This document shows, one piece after another, positions 38,133 through 53,100 of a stretch of DNA of 64,000 bases (positions within the stretch are counted from its first letter, which is position 1; every line of letters begins with the position of its first letter). Under the pieces are notes generated by a model. The model was not told where the DNA came from and made no database searches. It saw only the letters and a list, made by a program, of their open reading frames with translations. A program made the translations under genes and the position numbers. Source of the DNA: Lates calcarifer (taxonomy: Eukaryota; Chordata; Actinopteri; Centropomidae); the NCBI RefSeq assembly GCF_001640805.2, contig NC_066851.1, positions 2,772,519 through 2,836,518 on the forward strand, written 5' to 3'.

Positions 38133-41100
38133 CTGGGGTTGGAGACAAACAAGTTAGAGGGCAGCATGGGAGGTTTATGAATATACTAAATTAGATAGAA
38201 TACAACTAGACAGAAAAACAAGACAGGCATATATATCATTTAATATCAATTTAACAGTGCTAAATCAAGATATAAGCAATAGAAAAGAATGTTTCTGATA
38301 GAAATTCTGATATAGATTTCAAAAGGTTTAAGAGGTGTGCAAGGATGAGCCAGAAAGATCACAGATCTTCAAATTCATTGTGCTCACTATAGTTATGTAT
38401 GCTTTGTTCGTTTGCAAAATCATTTGAGAAAATTGTAAGGTTAAGTACAATCATTGAATTTAAACTAATAAACTAAAAAAAAAATTCTAAATACAAATGA
38501 ATTAAATGTATTCAGCAGAGTAGTTACAGTCAAAAGATACTATAGTCATTGATTAAGAAGGAAAACCTATGATATTAATCAATATTTATCATTTCCAAGC
38601 ACATGCAATAACATTAATTTAGATCAAATTAAATGTATTATTCATGAGATAAACACAGATTGCAGTCACGATAGAAATGAAGAGTGTCATTACTCACTGG
38701 CTCTCAGATCATCTTAAACCTCTTTTATTCTTTTAGATTTTCTTTTGGTTTTTTTTTCACAGTAATATAGATTGTTGTTATAGTTCTACAAACATTTCTC
38801 AGATGTAGAGCTGTTCTGGAGCTAAAATTGTCTCAATCTTGAAGTTACATTTCAATGAGAGGAGACAACCAGTTTGTTCAGGGCACCTTGAATTGTGAAG
38901 ATTTAGGTGCTTGCAAGAGAAAAATGAGAGAAACTTTCCATTAGTGAATTGAATGCAAATGACTGGTTTCTTTGTATGGAAGAAAATCTTTGCTTTGATG
39001 ATATAAAATTTGATATTAAATTGGATATACATTCCAGGAATTTTTCATTAGAATAATGACATATATATATAAAGTCAACATCTGTGGAAACTAAGCCTGA
39101 GAAAAACTTGCATAACACTACCAACAAATTTGTGTGTATTAGTTTAATCAGTTTGTTTGCATGCAAAAGTTCCTAGAACATCATCATCATATATGAGGAT
39201 CAGATTTGTGTAAATTTCATGAATGAGGCCCAGAGGCTTCATCTATTCATGACCAAGGCATTCCACATGGTTACTAGTTAACTCAACACAATATTGATGG
39301 CATTGGGAATTGCCTTTCTCCTCTATTAGTTTTACTTTACAAGTTTTCAAGTTGACTCCATGGCCTATGTATAGTTTTTATTCAACATGTCACAATGATT
39401 CTGTCATAAGAGCAGCTCTTTAACCAAGAAAAACCTGTGTAACTATAACTTTAAGTTTATACAATGTCAATGGCAGAGCAAAGTCACCTGAATGCTCACC
39501 CTCTGTGAGATACTGGCCTGGCTGAAAGAAGTCATGACAAGTACTTTCATCCAATTTCTATTTAAATTTCATTTTGTCGTTTGATCAGGTCTCCTAACAA
39601 ATCATTTTAAATGCATACCTGCTCTTACTTTATACAAGAAGTTAAAATATTTTCAATTCAAAAGATAAAATCAGACCAATTACTTCCAACTGCAAATAAT
39701 GTTGAAGCTCAAATCTAAACTCTACAATGCATCTGTCACAATGGAAAGAAAGGGTAAACCTACAGTTGTGTTTTTAGTTTATGACATTTACTCTTTCTGT
39801 GAGGCTTGCTGATAACAAGGTTTTCTAGAAATATGTTTATTTCTGCACCATAAATATATGTGACATTTTGTAAAAGTCTTTATAAATTTGACTACAGAGC
39901 AACAAACGTTTCATGTTTTTATTCAACAGTTTAATCCCCCATCACTTAAAAATGCATTGTCATTGTTGCTTCTCTTGGATATCTGACATTCAGTGTACAG
40001 AATGATGTATGAATGAGTTCTGGAACTGTTTTCAAATTCTTCTGGTGAAAATGAAAAGTTTCTCTGTGCTCACTTAAATTCTGACATAATTTGTGACAGC
40101 ACAACTACTTTGGGAGATGATCCTGGTCCAGTAGGGAATTTAACTTAATGCATGTGGTCACTTTGGCAAAGCTAGCTGCTAATGGCCAGTAAATATTTTT
40201 AAAGTGTACACTGGCAAAACAGGTGATGTAAGGTGGAGGCTTCTGAGTTCAGAATAAAAAAATGAGCTTTGATAAATCTGGGCTTACTCAAAAGTGTAAT
40301 TCAGTGACAACAGTAATTCAATACCACCACCACCACCACCCCAACAAAACAAAACGTTACAATTAGAATTTTTTCCTGTGACTTCAGCATTGTTTCTTTC
40401 AGTGCTAACTAAGTGTTAGCACACTAAAAAAGTAGACTCTCTGGAGACAAGGTTTGATAAATGCTAAAAATAAATTTTAAGAAAGGTGAAAAAGTTTGTT
40501 TTACTTGGATGTGATCTCAAGCAAGTATCACTGGAGTGAACATTCAAATTACCATTGACATGAAAAATATCCAGCGCCATCAAGCATGCGCATACTGAAT
40601 CTTTGATGCATATTCTATGATGCATACTCGATGGCTCAGTTCTATATCAATTAAAACAAAAGAATTTGTAACTGACAAATTATCACAAACATCAACATAT
40701 ATATTCACAAGCACAAAACTCTGTAGATCCAACAAAGGCCATTTTATTCTATAATTTCAAACAATCACACACTATTAATGACTATTAAAGATTCAGTTTT
40801 CAGTGTCCACAGCTTGATCATAGATGCAATTTGAAATATTGGAAAAGTGTTGGTTCCCACAGATGTTTGTAAGATAGCATCTCAAATACTGTCTCTGATT
40901 TAGTCAATATTTCTTAGAGGTTGTACATGCAGCATGTGCGCATATGGAGTGTTACTAATCCTGAACAGTAATTCTGCATCTACAACTGCATCTTCTGATT
41001 AATGAAAATGTTCTCAGCACCATCGTGCTGAGAAATCCTATAACTGTACCACAGGATTTAATCCAATTGATTCAAAGGATACAACAATAGAATTTGAGAG

Positions 41101-44100
41101 TTGTTTTGTATTTTGAGTTTATTTGGAATATAAGTAAAAGTTGGTTTGTATAATGAGCTGTAGCATCTGTGGCTGAATGGTAAATAAATGTATCTAAAGC
41201 ACAACCTAAAAGTAGTCATCCATATTACTAAACCGTCTCCACTTGTTACACAGCAGTTTACAACTCGGTTGCGACAACTATTTTCATATGGTTGGTGTTT
41301 CCTTTAGCTTCAAATTGAGTGATATGAAATTGCTAAATGTGATACATGTAACACCTATCATTTTCATTAGCCACTTTGCTTTTAGTGTAAGACACACAAG
41401 AACAAACATTTTGAGATGTTCCTTTTCTAATATTTGACAAACTGCATCTTTAAAAACCAATTCAAATAGAATGAAAACATACATACTGTATATAATCAAC
41501 TTACATCAACAAATTGCCCGCATGATTTAGGCATGAAGAAAGGAATTTACAAAGGAAAAGTTGTGTAAGAATGTTGGATAGCCACTTGGTACCGTTAAAT
41601 ATAATCTTTATCCATTGTAGAGTGTGTTCTATCTTAAAACAGGACGGTACAGGGAGGCAACAACACATACATCCACACCACATAACATAAAAAATAAACA
41701 CCATAATTCTGTTTTTTTATGTTTTGCTTTTTCCTGGTAAATAATTTGCTTTTACAAAAAATGTGTATCTACATTTTTTTTCATTGCAATAGACTTCAAT
41801 ATTATCTAAAATCTATTCATGTTACAGTTTTTGCTTAAATTGTCAGTTGTTCTTTAGTGTAGAATGGATGGATGACTTCATATTTTAATATCTCTAAAGA
41901 CAAGGGAGAAGGTGAAGAAGGGGTGGGACCTATGAACACACTACATAGGAAATGAGAGTGATGAGGGTGACAGTGTAAGTCAGTTGCCATGTCCATGTAA
42001 AGGCAGTACGAAGCGGTCGGGCGGCATTAGAGCTTTTGGCTGTAAGGAAGGGATGGGGATATACAAACAATGAGCAATATACATGCCCATCTACAGAAAG
42101 GAACAGAAGAAATCTAACACTGACAAGTCTGACAAACCCTAAACTGCAACTTCTTAGCCATGCAATTCATTTGTTTTTTGTCTTACAATCAAAATATTAT
42201 TCAGCAAAGATTAATTTGTTCTGTCAAAATAGATTTTAAAAGAAATCAGAAAAAAAGGAATCTGGATCTGGAACTGCTTCACCTACTAATTTGTGGCTTG
42301 GGCATATGTAAACAAATTGCTAGTAGTTGAGTTGATTGTGCAGCTGTGACTTTTGACTTTTTTAATTGAGTATTTGCCAGGGAAGCACACCGTAGGAAAT
42401 AAAACACACAAGTTTGTCACTGAAGTAGTTCCAAATCACAAAACGTCAAATTATATCAAAAAATATTGCACACTGTGATTTAAATATTATCTGACTGACA
42501 AAAAAAACAAACCAAACATACTTAGTAAGCCAAAAACCATAATCAGAACCAAAATGCCAGCGATCAATTGGTTAAATGCAAAAAATATGACCAGTTAAAA
42601 CTATCAAATGATATATGTCAAGATGAAAGAACGAAGCCATTTAAAATTTTGCACACACTACAACCAGATGCACACAATAGAAAACAGACACTGTTGAGAG
42701 AGGCACTCGACTAGAGGACGGGCTCCTCTCTCATGTGTTTCTTGATGATAAATCTATCTGTAATGTTAGTCTTTAAACATGAACCGGTCGTGCAGTCTGG
42801 GTGTACGTCAGAGAGAGACGGTACTGGCTGAGAATGGGTTATTATTAATTTTCGGTTTTGTTTTAGTTGTACTGCAGGATGTTGATGCATGCTTAAAGTA
42901 AGTTGCATTTAGGGAAAGTAGAAAAGAAACAACACAGCAAACTTAGGGCAGGTAAGACTGACTAATGTTAGAAAAATTGGAGACGGACACTGTGTCCCAA
43001 TCCCTTACTATAAGTGAATGGTATACTGAAGTAATGTAATAGTTTGTACTGGCAAGAAACAACATGTGATACAACATGCATACAGACAGACATCAGCCAA
43101 ACTGCAACTTAGCTACAGCCAGTTTTCTATTTCTTGCTGCACATTTCAATGTGACACAATACTAGCCATTATCACCACGATCAACATCAAGTGAATTCAT
43201 TTTGTCACTTTGCAGTGTGAATACACTGCATACCCCATTGCCCAGCCCCTCAAAGAAACTATTTATAAATTGTGTGTAGTATGCAATTGGGACACAGTTC
43301 AAGTTTAACTAATAACAGTGGGAAAAAGGAACAAAATAAAAACACAAAACATATATTAACATTGTGTCATGTACTATATGTTGAATGCAGTTTTTTCAGA
43401 ATTCAAGTAAGACTCAAAAGACAAGCTGAAAGCTGATATCCATAACACTCTACATGCTGTCACCCTGTGCAGTGGAAGCATGAGTTTATCAGAACCTTAG
43501 GGTACAGATTGACTGAAGCTGTTGATTTAGATGCATGAAAATACAAAGATGGTACAAATAACTATTATCATTGACACTGTCAAACACGACAGGTGTTAAC
43601 CAACAAGTTATGGTCAGCTGATCAATATTCCTCGATAGCAGTTTATAGTAGGCCTGAGAGTACTTCATTGTCAAGATTTAAGGTGAAATCCTAAAGGGTT
43701 TTGTCATTCATGTTACCACTAGAAGAAGATTAACATCTCTCTAATGACACACTGTGAGTAACACCTATGCCCAACTTGAGGCCACACAATATTTTAGTTG
43801 AAAAAGGATGATGCTTTGTATGTTTTACGATTACCTCTACTTCACAATTAAGAAAAATATATAAACACTTACTGATATTGCAGATATGGATACCAGCTTT
43901 AGCCCCGTAATGTCTTTTGATGTATGATTCAATATTTTGTCTAATGCATTGTCTAATTCCTACATGGATAAACCATGTAGGAAGAAATATAATCAGACAG
44001 GAATTCCATAAGATGGCACGTGTGGCAAGTCTATGCTCAACAGAAAATGAATGGAGACCAATTGTTGCCTAAGGGGTGGGAAATATATTTAAAAACTTAT

Positions 44101-47100
44101 GGCATGTTGTAGGAAATGGTTGACACTTAGTATCTGATATGTGATTACTTGGAGATGCCATATATTATTTTTAAAAGGGTCTGTTAACCAATTGTGTGAA
44201 ACCCCAAGCGTACACGGTATATAAACACATTTGTGTATAGAGCAATTCAGTGGAAACCCCTTTGACTCATAAATTGTCAGTGAAAAAAAAAAACAGTATT
44301 TTCAATTCATTTCTAAACATTTTATTTTATCTCATAACATTTACCTACATTATGCATTATCTGTTATTACTCTGTTATTGTTTTTTATATGATGGTGCTA
44401 TTTTAATAATTTGAGAATTGTTCATCTTTAACAATTTTAATGGATTATCAATCACTGCTGAACATTGATACTGGCATTATGGAATAGCATCTGTGTGAAT
44501 GCCATGGTATCCCAAACTTCAACACTGGTATACGTGTTGGCTGGGACATTTGCTGCCTTTACCAGGGCCAGTTTTACATCTCGGTCAACTGGCTTGCACT
44601 AGATGAGATGACCACGTTATGACTAACTCAGTGATGTGATTGACGAGGGCTGATTACTGATCTCACACTGCTCATCTTAAGTATGAAACTGTGACGACAC
44701 ATTTTCTATTATGGGTGGGTGGATGTTGAATGTTATGTTAGGGATAATACCTAAAGTGTATATTCTATACCCAACAATTGTTGCTGTTAATAATATTTAG
44801 CCTAGCTAAAGAGGAAAGGGTTTCATATGCCCAGCTGTTAAATTCCAGGTGTATTAACATCTTGGTAAAATTTGACATCAGATCAGATCAGAAGTGTTTT
44901 CACTCATATCTGCTCTCAAATTATGAACACATGCAGAACAAGAATGATAATATTCAAATATATCATTATTATCTGTCCAACAAAGATGCACATCACTTAA
45001 CACATACTCGCCTCTGTCTCTCTTCATCCATCTGTCTCAAGTGTGATTGTGTGGGGTTCTCTAAGCACAACTGCAATTCTGATTCATGTTTGTACAGTTT
45101 TTGCAGCAGCACAAAGTTCAAAGGGACTGAATGATGTGATTTATAGATTGGATTAATAAATAGTAGTAGACAAAGACCAGCAAGGTCTTAGGGCTCTGAT
45201 GCAGCTGAAGATGGACCAAGATGTTTTTGTATAATTAATTAATGTATTGATGAAAGAAGCAAATATTTTGGTAAAGTTATGGTGTAGCACTTCTCAAATC
45301 AAAATCAACGGATCTGTTGTCTTTCAGATGTCTGCAGGGATTCAATTAAACTGATGGAAAAGCTTTTCATACAGTAGCTATAAAGCAGCTCTAGACAACA
45401 TTGCAGACTGCGTCATTCACATTCTTACTTTGGCTGCATTGAATGTTATTTTTGATGACAATATAAATGTATCTACTGGTGGTACTAGTGTTTAAATAGT
45501 TCATTGATGTCTTAAGCATTGTTGTTGTGCATTTGCTGCAAATATTTTGTTTGCTCTTGATGACAAAATGGCTGATTGCCAACAGAGTGACGCTAGGCCA
45601 GAAACAGATAGTTTTGAGACATCTATCCTTAGTGCATCCTTCAAACCATAGACCATTGTATGTTTATAGACCGACTGGAAAACAAACTTGGTGCTCTCTG
45701 GCTATCAGCCAGTGAAAATCCTGCTTATCTAAAAGAAAGTCTGTCTCCTACAATAACACCATATCATCATATTCTGATGTGAAATATGGGGTATCCCAGG
45801 ACTCGTTTCTTGGCCTGTAGCTTTTTTATCTTATATTTTATCTCTTAGCCAAATTATTCACAGTCATGGAATTCATTTCCACTGCTATGCTGATGATACC
45901 CAGCTGTATGTGCCCATAAAGGCTGACGACTCTTCAAATGATGAATTTAGAGGTCTATTTGTCTGATGTGAAAAGCTAGATGTCTCAAGACTTCCTGCTC
46001 CTTAATTCAGATAAAACTGAAATGCTGGTCATTGGACATTCGACCAAGTGACAATATTCCTTGATAACTGTGTGATTTATCAGTATGACAGCCAAGAATT
46101 TGGGCAGATGCTGAAATCCTAATTCACAAGTGTCGATGACACAAAGGTGTGACAGTGTTTTGTTTTTTGGGCCTACCACATCCTAGTACTAAATGTTTTC
46201 TAATGGTTTGGAATGCTGTGGTGAGAATGTTAACTAAATCCAGAAAATTTCACTGCATTATTCCAATTTTAGCATCCCTTCACTGGCTCCCTGTCCATGT
46301 CAGATCAGGCTTTAAGGTGCTTCTAATGACTTACAAAACTGTCTGATCCCCTTAAACTTTATACTCCATCCCAAGCTCTGTGTTCTCAGAATGCAGGGCT
46401 CCCATCTGTCCCCAGAGTTAAAAATTGTGGACCTCTTTCCTCTGGAACAACCTCAATACCTGACATTAGGCTAGCTGACTCCATTGAGGCCTTTAAATCT
46501 AAACTTAAAACTCATCTTTATGCCTTAGCTTCCCATTAGCACTTTACTCTCTTACTTATTTCATGCCTCTACCTGATACCATTCTACCAGCAGTGGGCTG
46601 GGTCAATCTGAATTAATTAATTAAACTTATTATTTAGTAAAATACATGTTTTCCTGCTGACAAGATTACTACAAACTGACTTCAAATCATGAAATCACTC
46701 TAACTCTGTTTTTTTTTTCTCAAGCACATGAGAGTTTCTCTCTGCCCTCTTTTTCATCATTCTCCCTGTAGTTTTCTGCTTTTTTGTCTCTCTGCTCTTC
46801 TCATGTTGCTTTCTGTCTCCAGAGCCTGATCTCTGATGGCAAACCTCCTGCTGCCCCAATGATCCTGCGCAAGGCCTGCTGTTACACTTAAAATTATTAG
46901 TCTTACTTCTAGGTGTATTATTATTATTATTATTATTATTATTGTTGTTGTTGTTGTTGTTATTATTACCTCACATCTGTATACATAATTGCACTATGCT
47001 ATGTTCTACCAGTCATTTTGTTTATATTGTATGATCTCCAAGAAAATTAATTATATAGAACCTGTTTATTTAACCTATGTACTTGTTTATCTAATACATA

Positions 47101-50100
47101 ACAGTTTACAGTATTAGCTGTTCTTCTTAATTGCCATCTTATGAAATTATTGAAAGGTAAGGAGAATGTGACGGATTTACAACAGAGAACAGAATCACTT
47201 TATAACTTCTCCAGACAAATCAAACATACAACAGCAACACTGACAAAATAAAGACAGTGTGGGATAAGATACATGACATTCGATGACGCTACGACCGCCA
47301 AAAAGATTTCCAACTTAAACATGAATGCAGACAAAGCAACCAAGTTAGTCTAAATGCGGGGGCATGCAAAGAAATGATCAAAGGTGACCCTGAAGAGAAT
47401 GATTTGAACAGTTTGCTAGATCATAGTGCCAATGATGGCTTAGGAGGGAAAAAAAATGCTACAGTTTCTGGCAAGAAAAAATCTTTTTATGCCATCCACA
47501 TGAAAAAAGTTCAAATGCAGTATTGCATTAGGAAAGTTGGTAAAAGAAGGAAAGGCACTGGAAGATTGAGGAATTAGCAGGGTGCAACAATTTTCAACTG
47601 TCATCAGTTTTATATGAAACTTTCCATGTTAAAGACAAAAAAGTTGATGGCAAGAAAATATTTTTTTTGCTGTTTTATTTGCTTTGAAGAAAAGGGGGAT
47701 GTTTTTAGTAAAAGCTGCATGGTACAAAGCTGCATGGTACTCCAGAATATATGTGGAAACAGTTATCACCCACCAAAACATCATGCCACACATAATGAGG
47801 CCAAAATACAAGAAGGTGTTTTTGGATAGTTGGCGAATGGATGGAAACTATGTCTTGATAACAAAATTCAGAGAAGACAAAACAAAACAGGAAATAGCAC
47901 TGACTCCCAAAAAGAACAAAGGAAATTCAAAATCAAAGCATGCTGCTGTCAACGTCAAAGTGATGTTAGGGTTAGAATGGTGTGAATTTCTGTGTAAACA
48001 CATGACTGGATGACTGGGACCCTGTCTTTGTCTTTCTTCACAAATCCCCATGAATCTCAGGCTACACAGCACAGCTTTTAACCCATTTATACCACAACCT
48101 TTCACACTCAATGAAAAAATTTGGGAATGACCTTCAACAGGGGGAACCTACTGGTGATCAGCAGAACAGCACTAAAATCCTCACCTATCATTCATATGAG
48201 TACTATCATTAAAAATTAAACTACAAACTCTTCACTTGAGGGAAACAATAATCTGTGAAATAAAATAAAGTACTTATTTACTTGTGGAACATCATGATGT
48301 GCCACTCACCCAAACTCAGTTCATCTAGCTTTTTATTTGCAGTACCGCCAATTTAGATGCAAATATTCTTGAGTTTAAAGTGTGGTTGTATGATGAACAT
48401 AGCCTACAAAAAATGTTTCCTGACAATGTACTATAATAATTCTATATTTTAAATTAGTTGCAGCCCATTTCTGCTACTGTTTTAATAGTAATTTATCATA
48501 ATGACATGCCATTCACACCCAACAACAGCAGTTAAAAAATGTTCTGTCTAAAGCTGTCTTATGAGAGCACTTAAATAAACATTATTCTTCAAGACGATCT
48601 TATATTTTATTAAATAGGCTATAGAAATTAAAACATGTTATGAACATGTTGAAACTAAAATGCTGTCTCTTATTTACTATGGAAAAATGACAACATGGCT
48701 GTTTGCTGTTTTCTACAAAAATTAATGCTGCAAAAATATGGAAATTCCCAAATTCTTTCAAACTGATTCTTGAAGTTATCACAATGTTTAAACACTTTAG
48801 AATTTTTTAATATTTATATACAAAAAAGACAGAATAACAAGTACACCTAAAAGCAAAAATATGACCCAAAAAAAAGCTTGTACACAGAAATTCAATGATA
48901 TCTGTTCTCTATTACATGTACCAACGCAAGCATCTAAATATGGAAAAACACAAATGAAAACAAAAAGTAAAATATATCAATGTAGTCTTGAAAACAAATT
49001 TTAAGAACAAAAATGTATTATTTCAAAATGAAAATTTGAAGAGCAGTGAATGGCAGGAGCAGTGGACTCAAACGTGATGTGACACATTTTGCAGCATCAG
49101 TGCAGAGAACATGATTCACCATCATACAGATTTTGCGCATTTGTGATGTCATGTACTAACCCTTATTATTTCTTACAGCAGACAAAATCTGTATGTGTGT
49201 TGGTGACCATGTTAACCACTTTGGAAGACCCCATGTGCAAGTGTAGCTCATGATATTTGCCTTCTGTGGTACTCTTGTCAACTAGCAACATATTAAATGA
49301 ACCCTACTGATTCAATTTTTTAAAAATTGGACTTTGAAATTTGTATTTTGTAATCCAGCTTTCCTTGGACATGGTAATGTATAGTGCAGCTCGCTACGCT
49401 TACTGTTACTACATTGGCTGTTTTATGAAGTTACAATTTGACTAACCATGGGGGTGTGATGCTTTGAGGATATCTGGATCCTCTGGTGCAGATGAGTGAA
49501 AGCACAAAGAAAGCAAGCAAATGCAAACTAACCTAGCCCACCTGCATGGCTAGTTTCACACTCCTCCAGGTCTTCGTCATCACTCGAACACTCTGCGGAT
49601 GATACAATGTCATCTGCCGTATGCTTCATGGGCAGTACGTTGGTCATCAGAGGTCACAGCCACAGCAAAGATACCCAAACACAAAAAGCCACCACCAAAA
49701 ACCAAAGACACACAAAGACAAGGGAAAATGTACAATCCAAGTTAGAGTATGAAAGAGCATGAAAGTTCATTTCTTACTTTGGAAACAATAGTTTTATAAA
49801 AAGATCTTAACTCAAGGTTCACTTGTTGGCTTTTTTTTTTATCTGTCTCCCCAAATTGATCTGAGTTTGCTCAGTTGGCATGGGAGGGGTGTTGAATGGT
49901 ACATGGTAAATGCTGACTCCTTGTGACTTGAAGACTCTGGCTGGATGTTCTGACGGTTCAGTCATGTTAGGTGGTTCCACTCTAATTTAGCAATTTTAGC
50001 AAAGTTTTCTGTCCAATTATGATTCTTACCTGGAATACTTGTGGCACGTCCCTCTCTCTGACCTCCTCCTCAGTGACAATATGTTGTGCTCTGTGAAGGA

Positions 50101-53100
50101 GGATCCTCCCTACTGTTCATTTATTTTGTAAGCAGTGGATAGATAAGCTGAGTATTTTGAATATTTTTTTGTGTGGGTGGGTTTTCCTGTACACTGTAAT
50201 CTCTGTACTCTCATCAGCAACTTGCATTAACACAGGTTGACGAAAACTGTGGTTGGAGGCTTGATGAAAGCTAGTAAATTGACATTGAGTCAAGATTTAT
50301 ATATTTTTGCCAACAAACCTAATAAATAAAACATAACGCCTGGCAAACATAGCAAGTCCAACTATGTGAGAGCCAAGCCAATCATCCTGTTACTCCAGAG
50401 ACTAGACGCTAAGTCTCTAAAACAGAAATGTTTAAAAATTACATTTGTATGAATGAGGCTTCAATGAGGCCATATTTTTCTGGGCACACAATATACTCAC
50501 CAAAACAGTTTACAGTATATTCAGAGTATACTGACATGTGTGGTTGACCATTTAAAAAACAAACAAACAAAAAAAGGGGGGATGCAAAAGGATGCAAGTT
50601 ATACCCACAGACACTCTGTTCTGACCCACTCCTGGGATCAAGTCTAGTTGCTAACTGGTCAACAATCAAATTTAAGCAGGCTGTTTACATGTTCTACCTT
50701 GGGTTGCACCAATTATTGATGCATTTTTTTCTTCAGGGCATACTAAGAAGGTCCTCTGTTATATGTCAAATTCCCTGTATAGTTATTGTGGAAGTGTATC
50801 AATACCTGTACAGTTGAAGAGGATCTGTGTTTCCGTGTGGTAGTGGTGGACATCATGGTAGTGGTCTCAATGAAGGTTGTGGACATCTCTGGAGGCATGG
50901 CTGTGGTCCTGGCTGAGGCTGCCACACTGGGCACATCACCTACCAACCTCACACTGCCGTTAATCTTGATGTTAGGGTTACCCTCAGCAGCCATGTTCAA
51001 CACCTTGAGGCCATTATAGTAAAGGCCAGAGAGTTGACCCTGAAAGGGCCGGCCACGATCACTACCACCAATTGCGACTGTTGCTTGAGTGTTGAAAATT
51101 GTTAGCTGCCGCCCTAGAGAAGACATCCAGGTATAAGATACTTTCAACAGAAGAAATAATCTTTTAGTATACCTATTAATGAAAGGTGTAGCTACGAACA
51201 GAACAAGACTTACAAGGGCCTTATTTTTGTGGTAGCGCAACAACCAGTACAAGCAGCACTTTAGCGGTTTGCTATTTTCCTGACCTTGAAATTCTCTTTG
51301 CCTGTCTGTGTGTGGTATTTTAGTGCCAAGCAACTGTCACAAACAGGTGGGAAGTTCAGTCAAATGAAGCAGTAAGTTGTTTTTGGTGCGACTGGGTCTT
51401 AGTCATTGCACTGAGAGCGGAAATCTGTTTCTGGTGCAACTTATTTTTGCTTGCTTTTATCAACTAAAACTAAATTATGGAGTAATGCTTAAAATGTAAA
51501 TAAATTATTTCAACTAAACACTCATTAGATACATTTACATATGTATAAAACATAAAGTTTCATGTTGTTAAAGCAGTCTGCATTAATTTGTAAACTCATA
51601 TGGATGGATGATTGTCTGTTGTCTGTTGTCCACAGTGGCTTAAATCCCTGCAGCCATCTGAAGGCTGTGCAGCAGATATGATAAATCTACAACTGATAAA
51701 TCTGCAGCCTCTAATTTGAGAGGTGCCAGAGTGTAATGCCATTGATGTCCAATGTGTTTACCTTGATTAAATCACCAGCAAATGACACCAAGCTCTTCCA
51801 AAATAACAACACACACCGCGATACAGATCAGACTGGTTGGTTAGAACTGCAGGTTACATTGCAACCGTGGTTAACTTAGTGAGAAGATTACCTCTCCACC
51901 CACCTGACAGATGATGTGGATAATTCTTTAAGACACACCAGTAGACTGGCAGGCATGGGTAGCCTCTACAAGCCACAGCCTTGCAAGGCTGCCTGCCTGC
52001 TCTTTTATCAGCCTAGGAAGCATAGAAGAAATTTGCCTTAGCTCTTCACCCAGCTGTTGTGTAAGCTGCCACTAATATAGTGAAAGGACAGCCACTGTGT
52101 TGGCTAACTGCACCTGGACAGCAATGGCTCTGTGCATCCTAGCCAACAAATAATTCATTATTATGAATCATTTTTGCAGTACAAACTACCATGCCCAGGG
52201 TGGATTTTGGAGGTGAAATGAGAGCTGATATAGCCTGATCTACTAGGTGTGAGGAAACTTCTTTCTTTTCTTTCTCTCTTTTCTTTCTTTTTTTTTTTTT
52301 TTTTTGCTGTGCTTGTCACTATGGAGAAAAAACACACTCTGTGGTTTTACACCAAACAACATTGAGTTCTCCCGCTGAGTTACACCCAGACACCCAGCCA
52401 CGCAACACATGTGCAAGGTGTACTTCTATTCACCACATAATATGCCTCCAGTGTCACTGATTTCTGCCACAGCCTTATGATCCCGCAAATGGGATATTAG
52501 CGACAGCAATCCAGAGAGAAGTGACCAGCTCTCATCTGCATCAGGCAGTGGATTAATGCCTGTCTATCTCGTAAGTGGATCCTTCATATTATCTTTTTTT
52601 CTTTCTCTCTTTTTTATTCTTTCTCCTTCACTTCTGTGTAGACTCATGTCTTAGACTACTCAGTGTACACCTGTGCTTATATAGGCTACCTGTGCCTGCC
52701 AGTACTTACTGGTGTGTTTTAAAAAATTCTGTCAGGTGGGGACATTCCCCCCAAACATATGGAATACGTATTATAACAGTTGTCAGGGCACGTCAGATTA
52801 CCAAGGCTCATTAATCCTGTGCATCATTGCACCATTTCCTTTCAAACTAAAGTAAAGATTTCATGCATTTCTGTTAATGATGATATGATGTGATGACTCA
52901 AAATAAGAATTATGACTTAAATAGCATTGGATTCATGCTAGACATATATGAACCAAACTGGCAGGTCAGCTTTGAGATGTCTACACATTGTGTACCCAAG
53001 ACCTACCACTGGTTGTTGCACTTACACAAAAAATAGGAAGCTTAGAGGCTACTTGGATACGTATAACATTTCATAATAATGACAGATTTCTTCTCAATTC

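Noticed and set aside
37361..38194. Plus-strand open frames of 142 and 100 codons
   Set aside because: They are antisense shadows of the nrxn3 terminal exon, whose minus-strand frame has clear family sequence.
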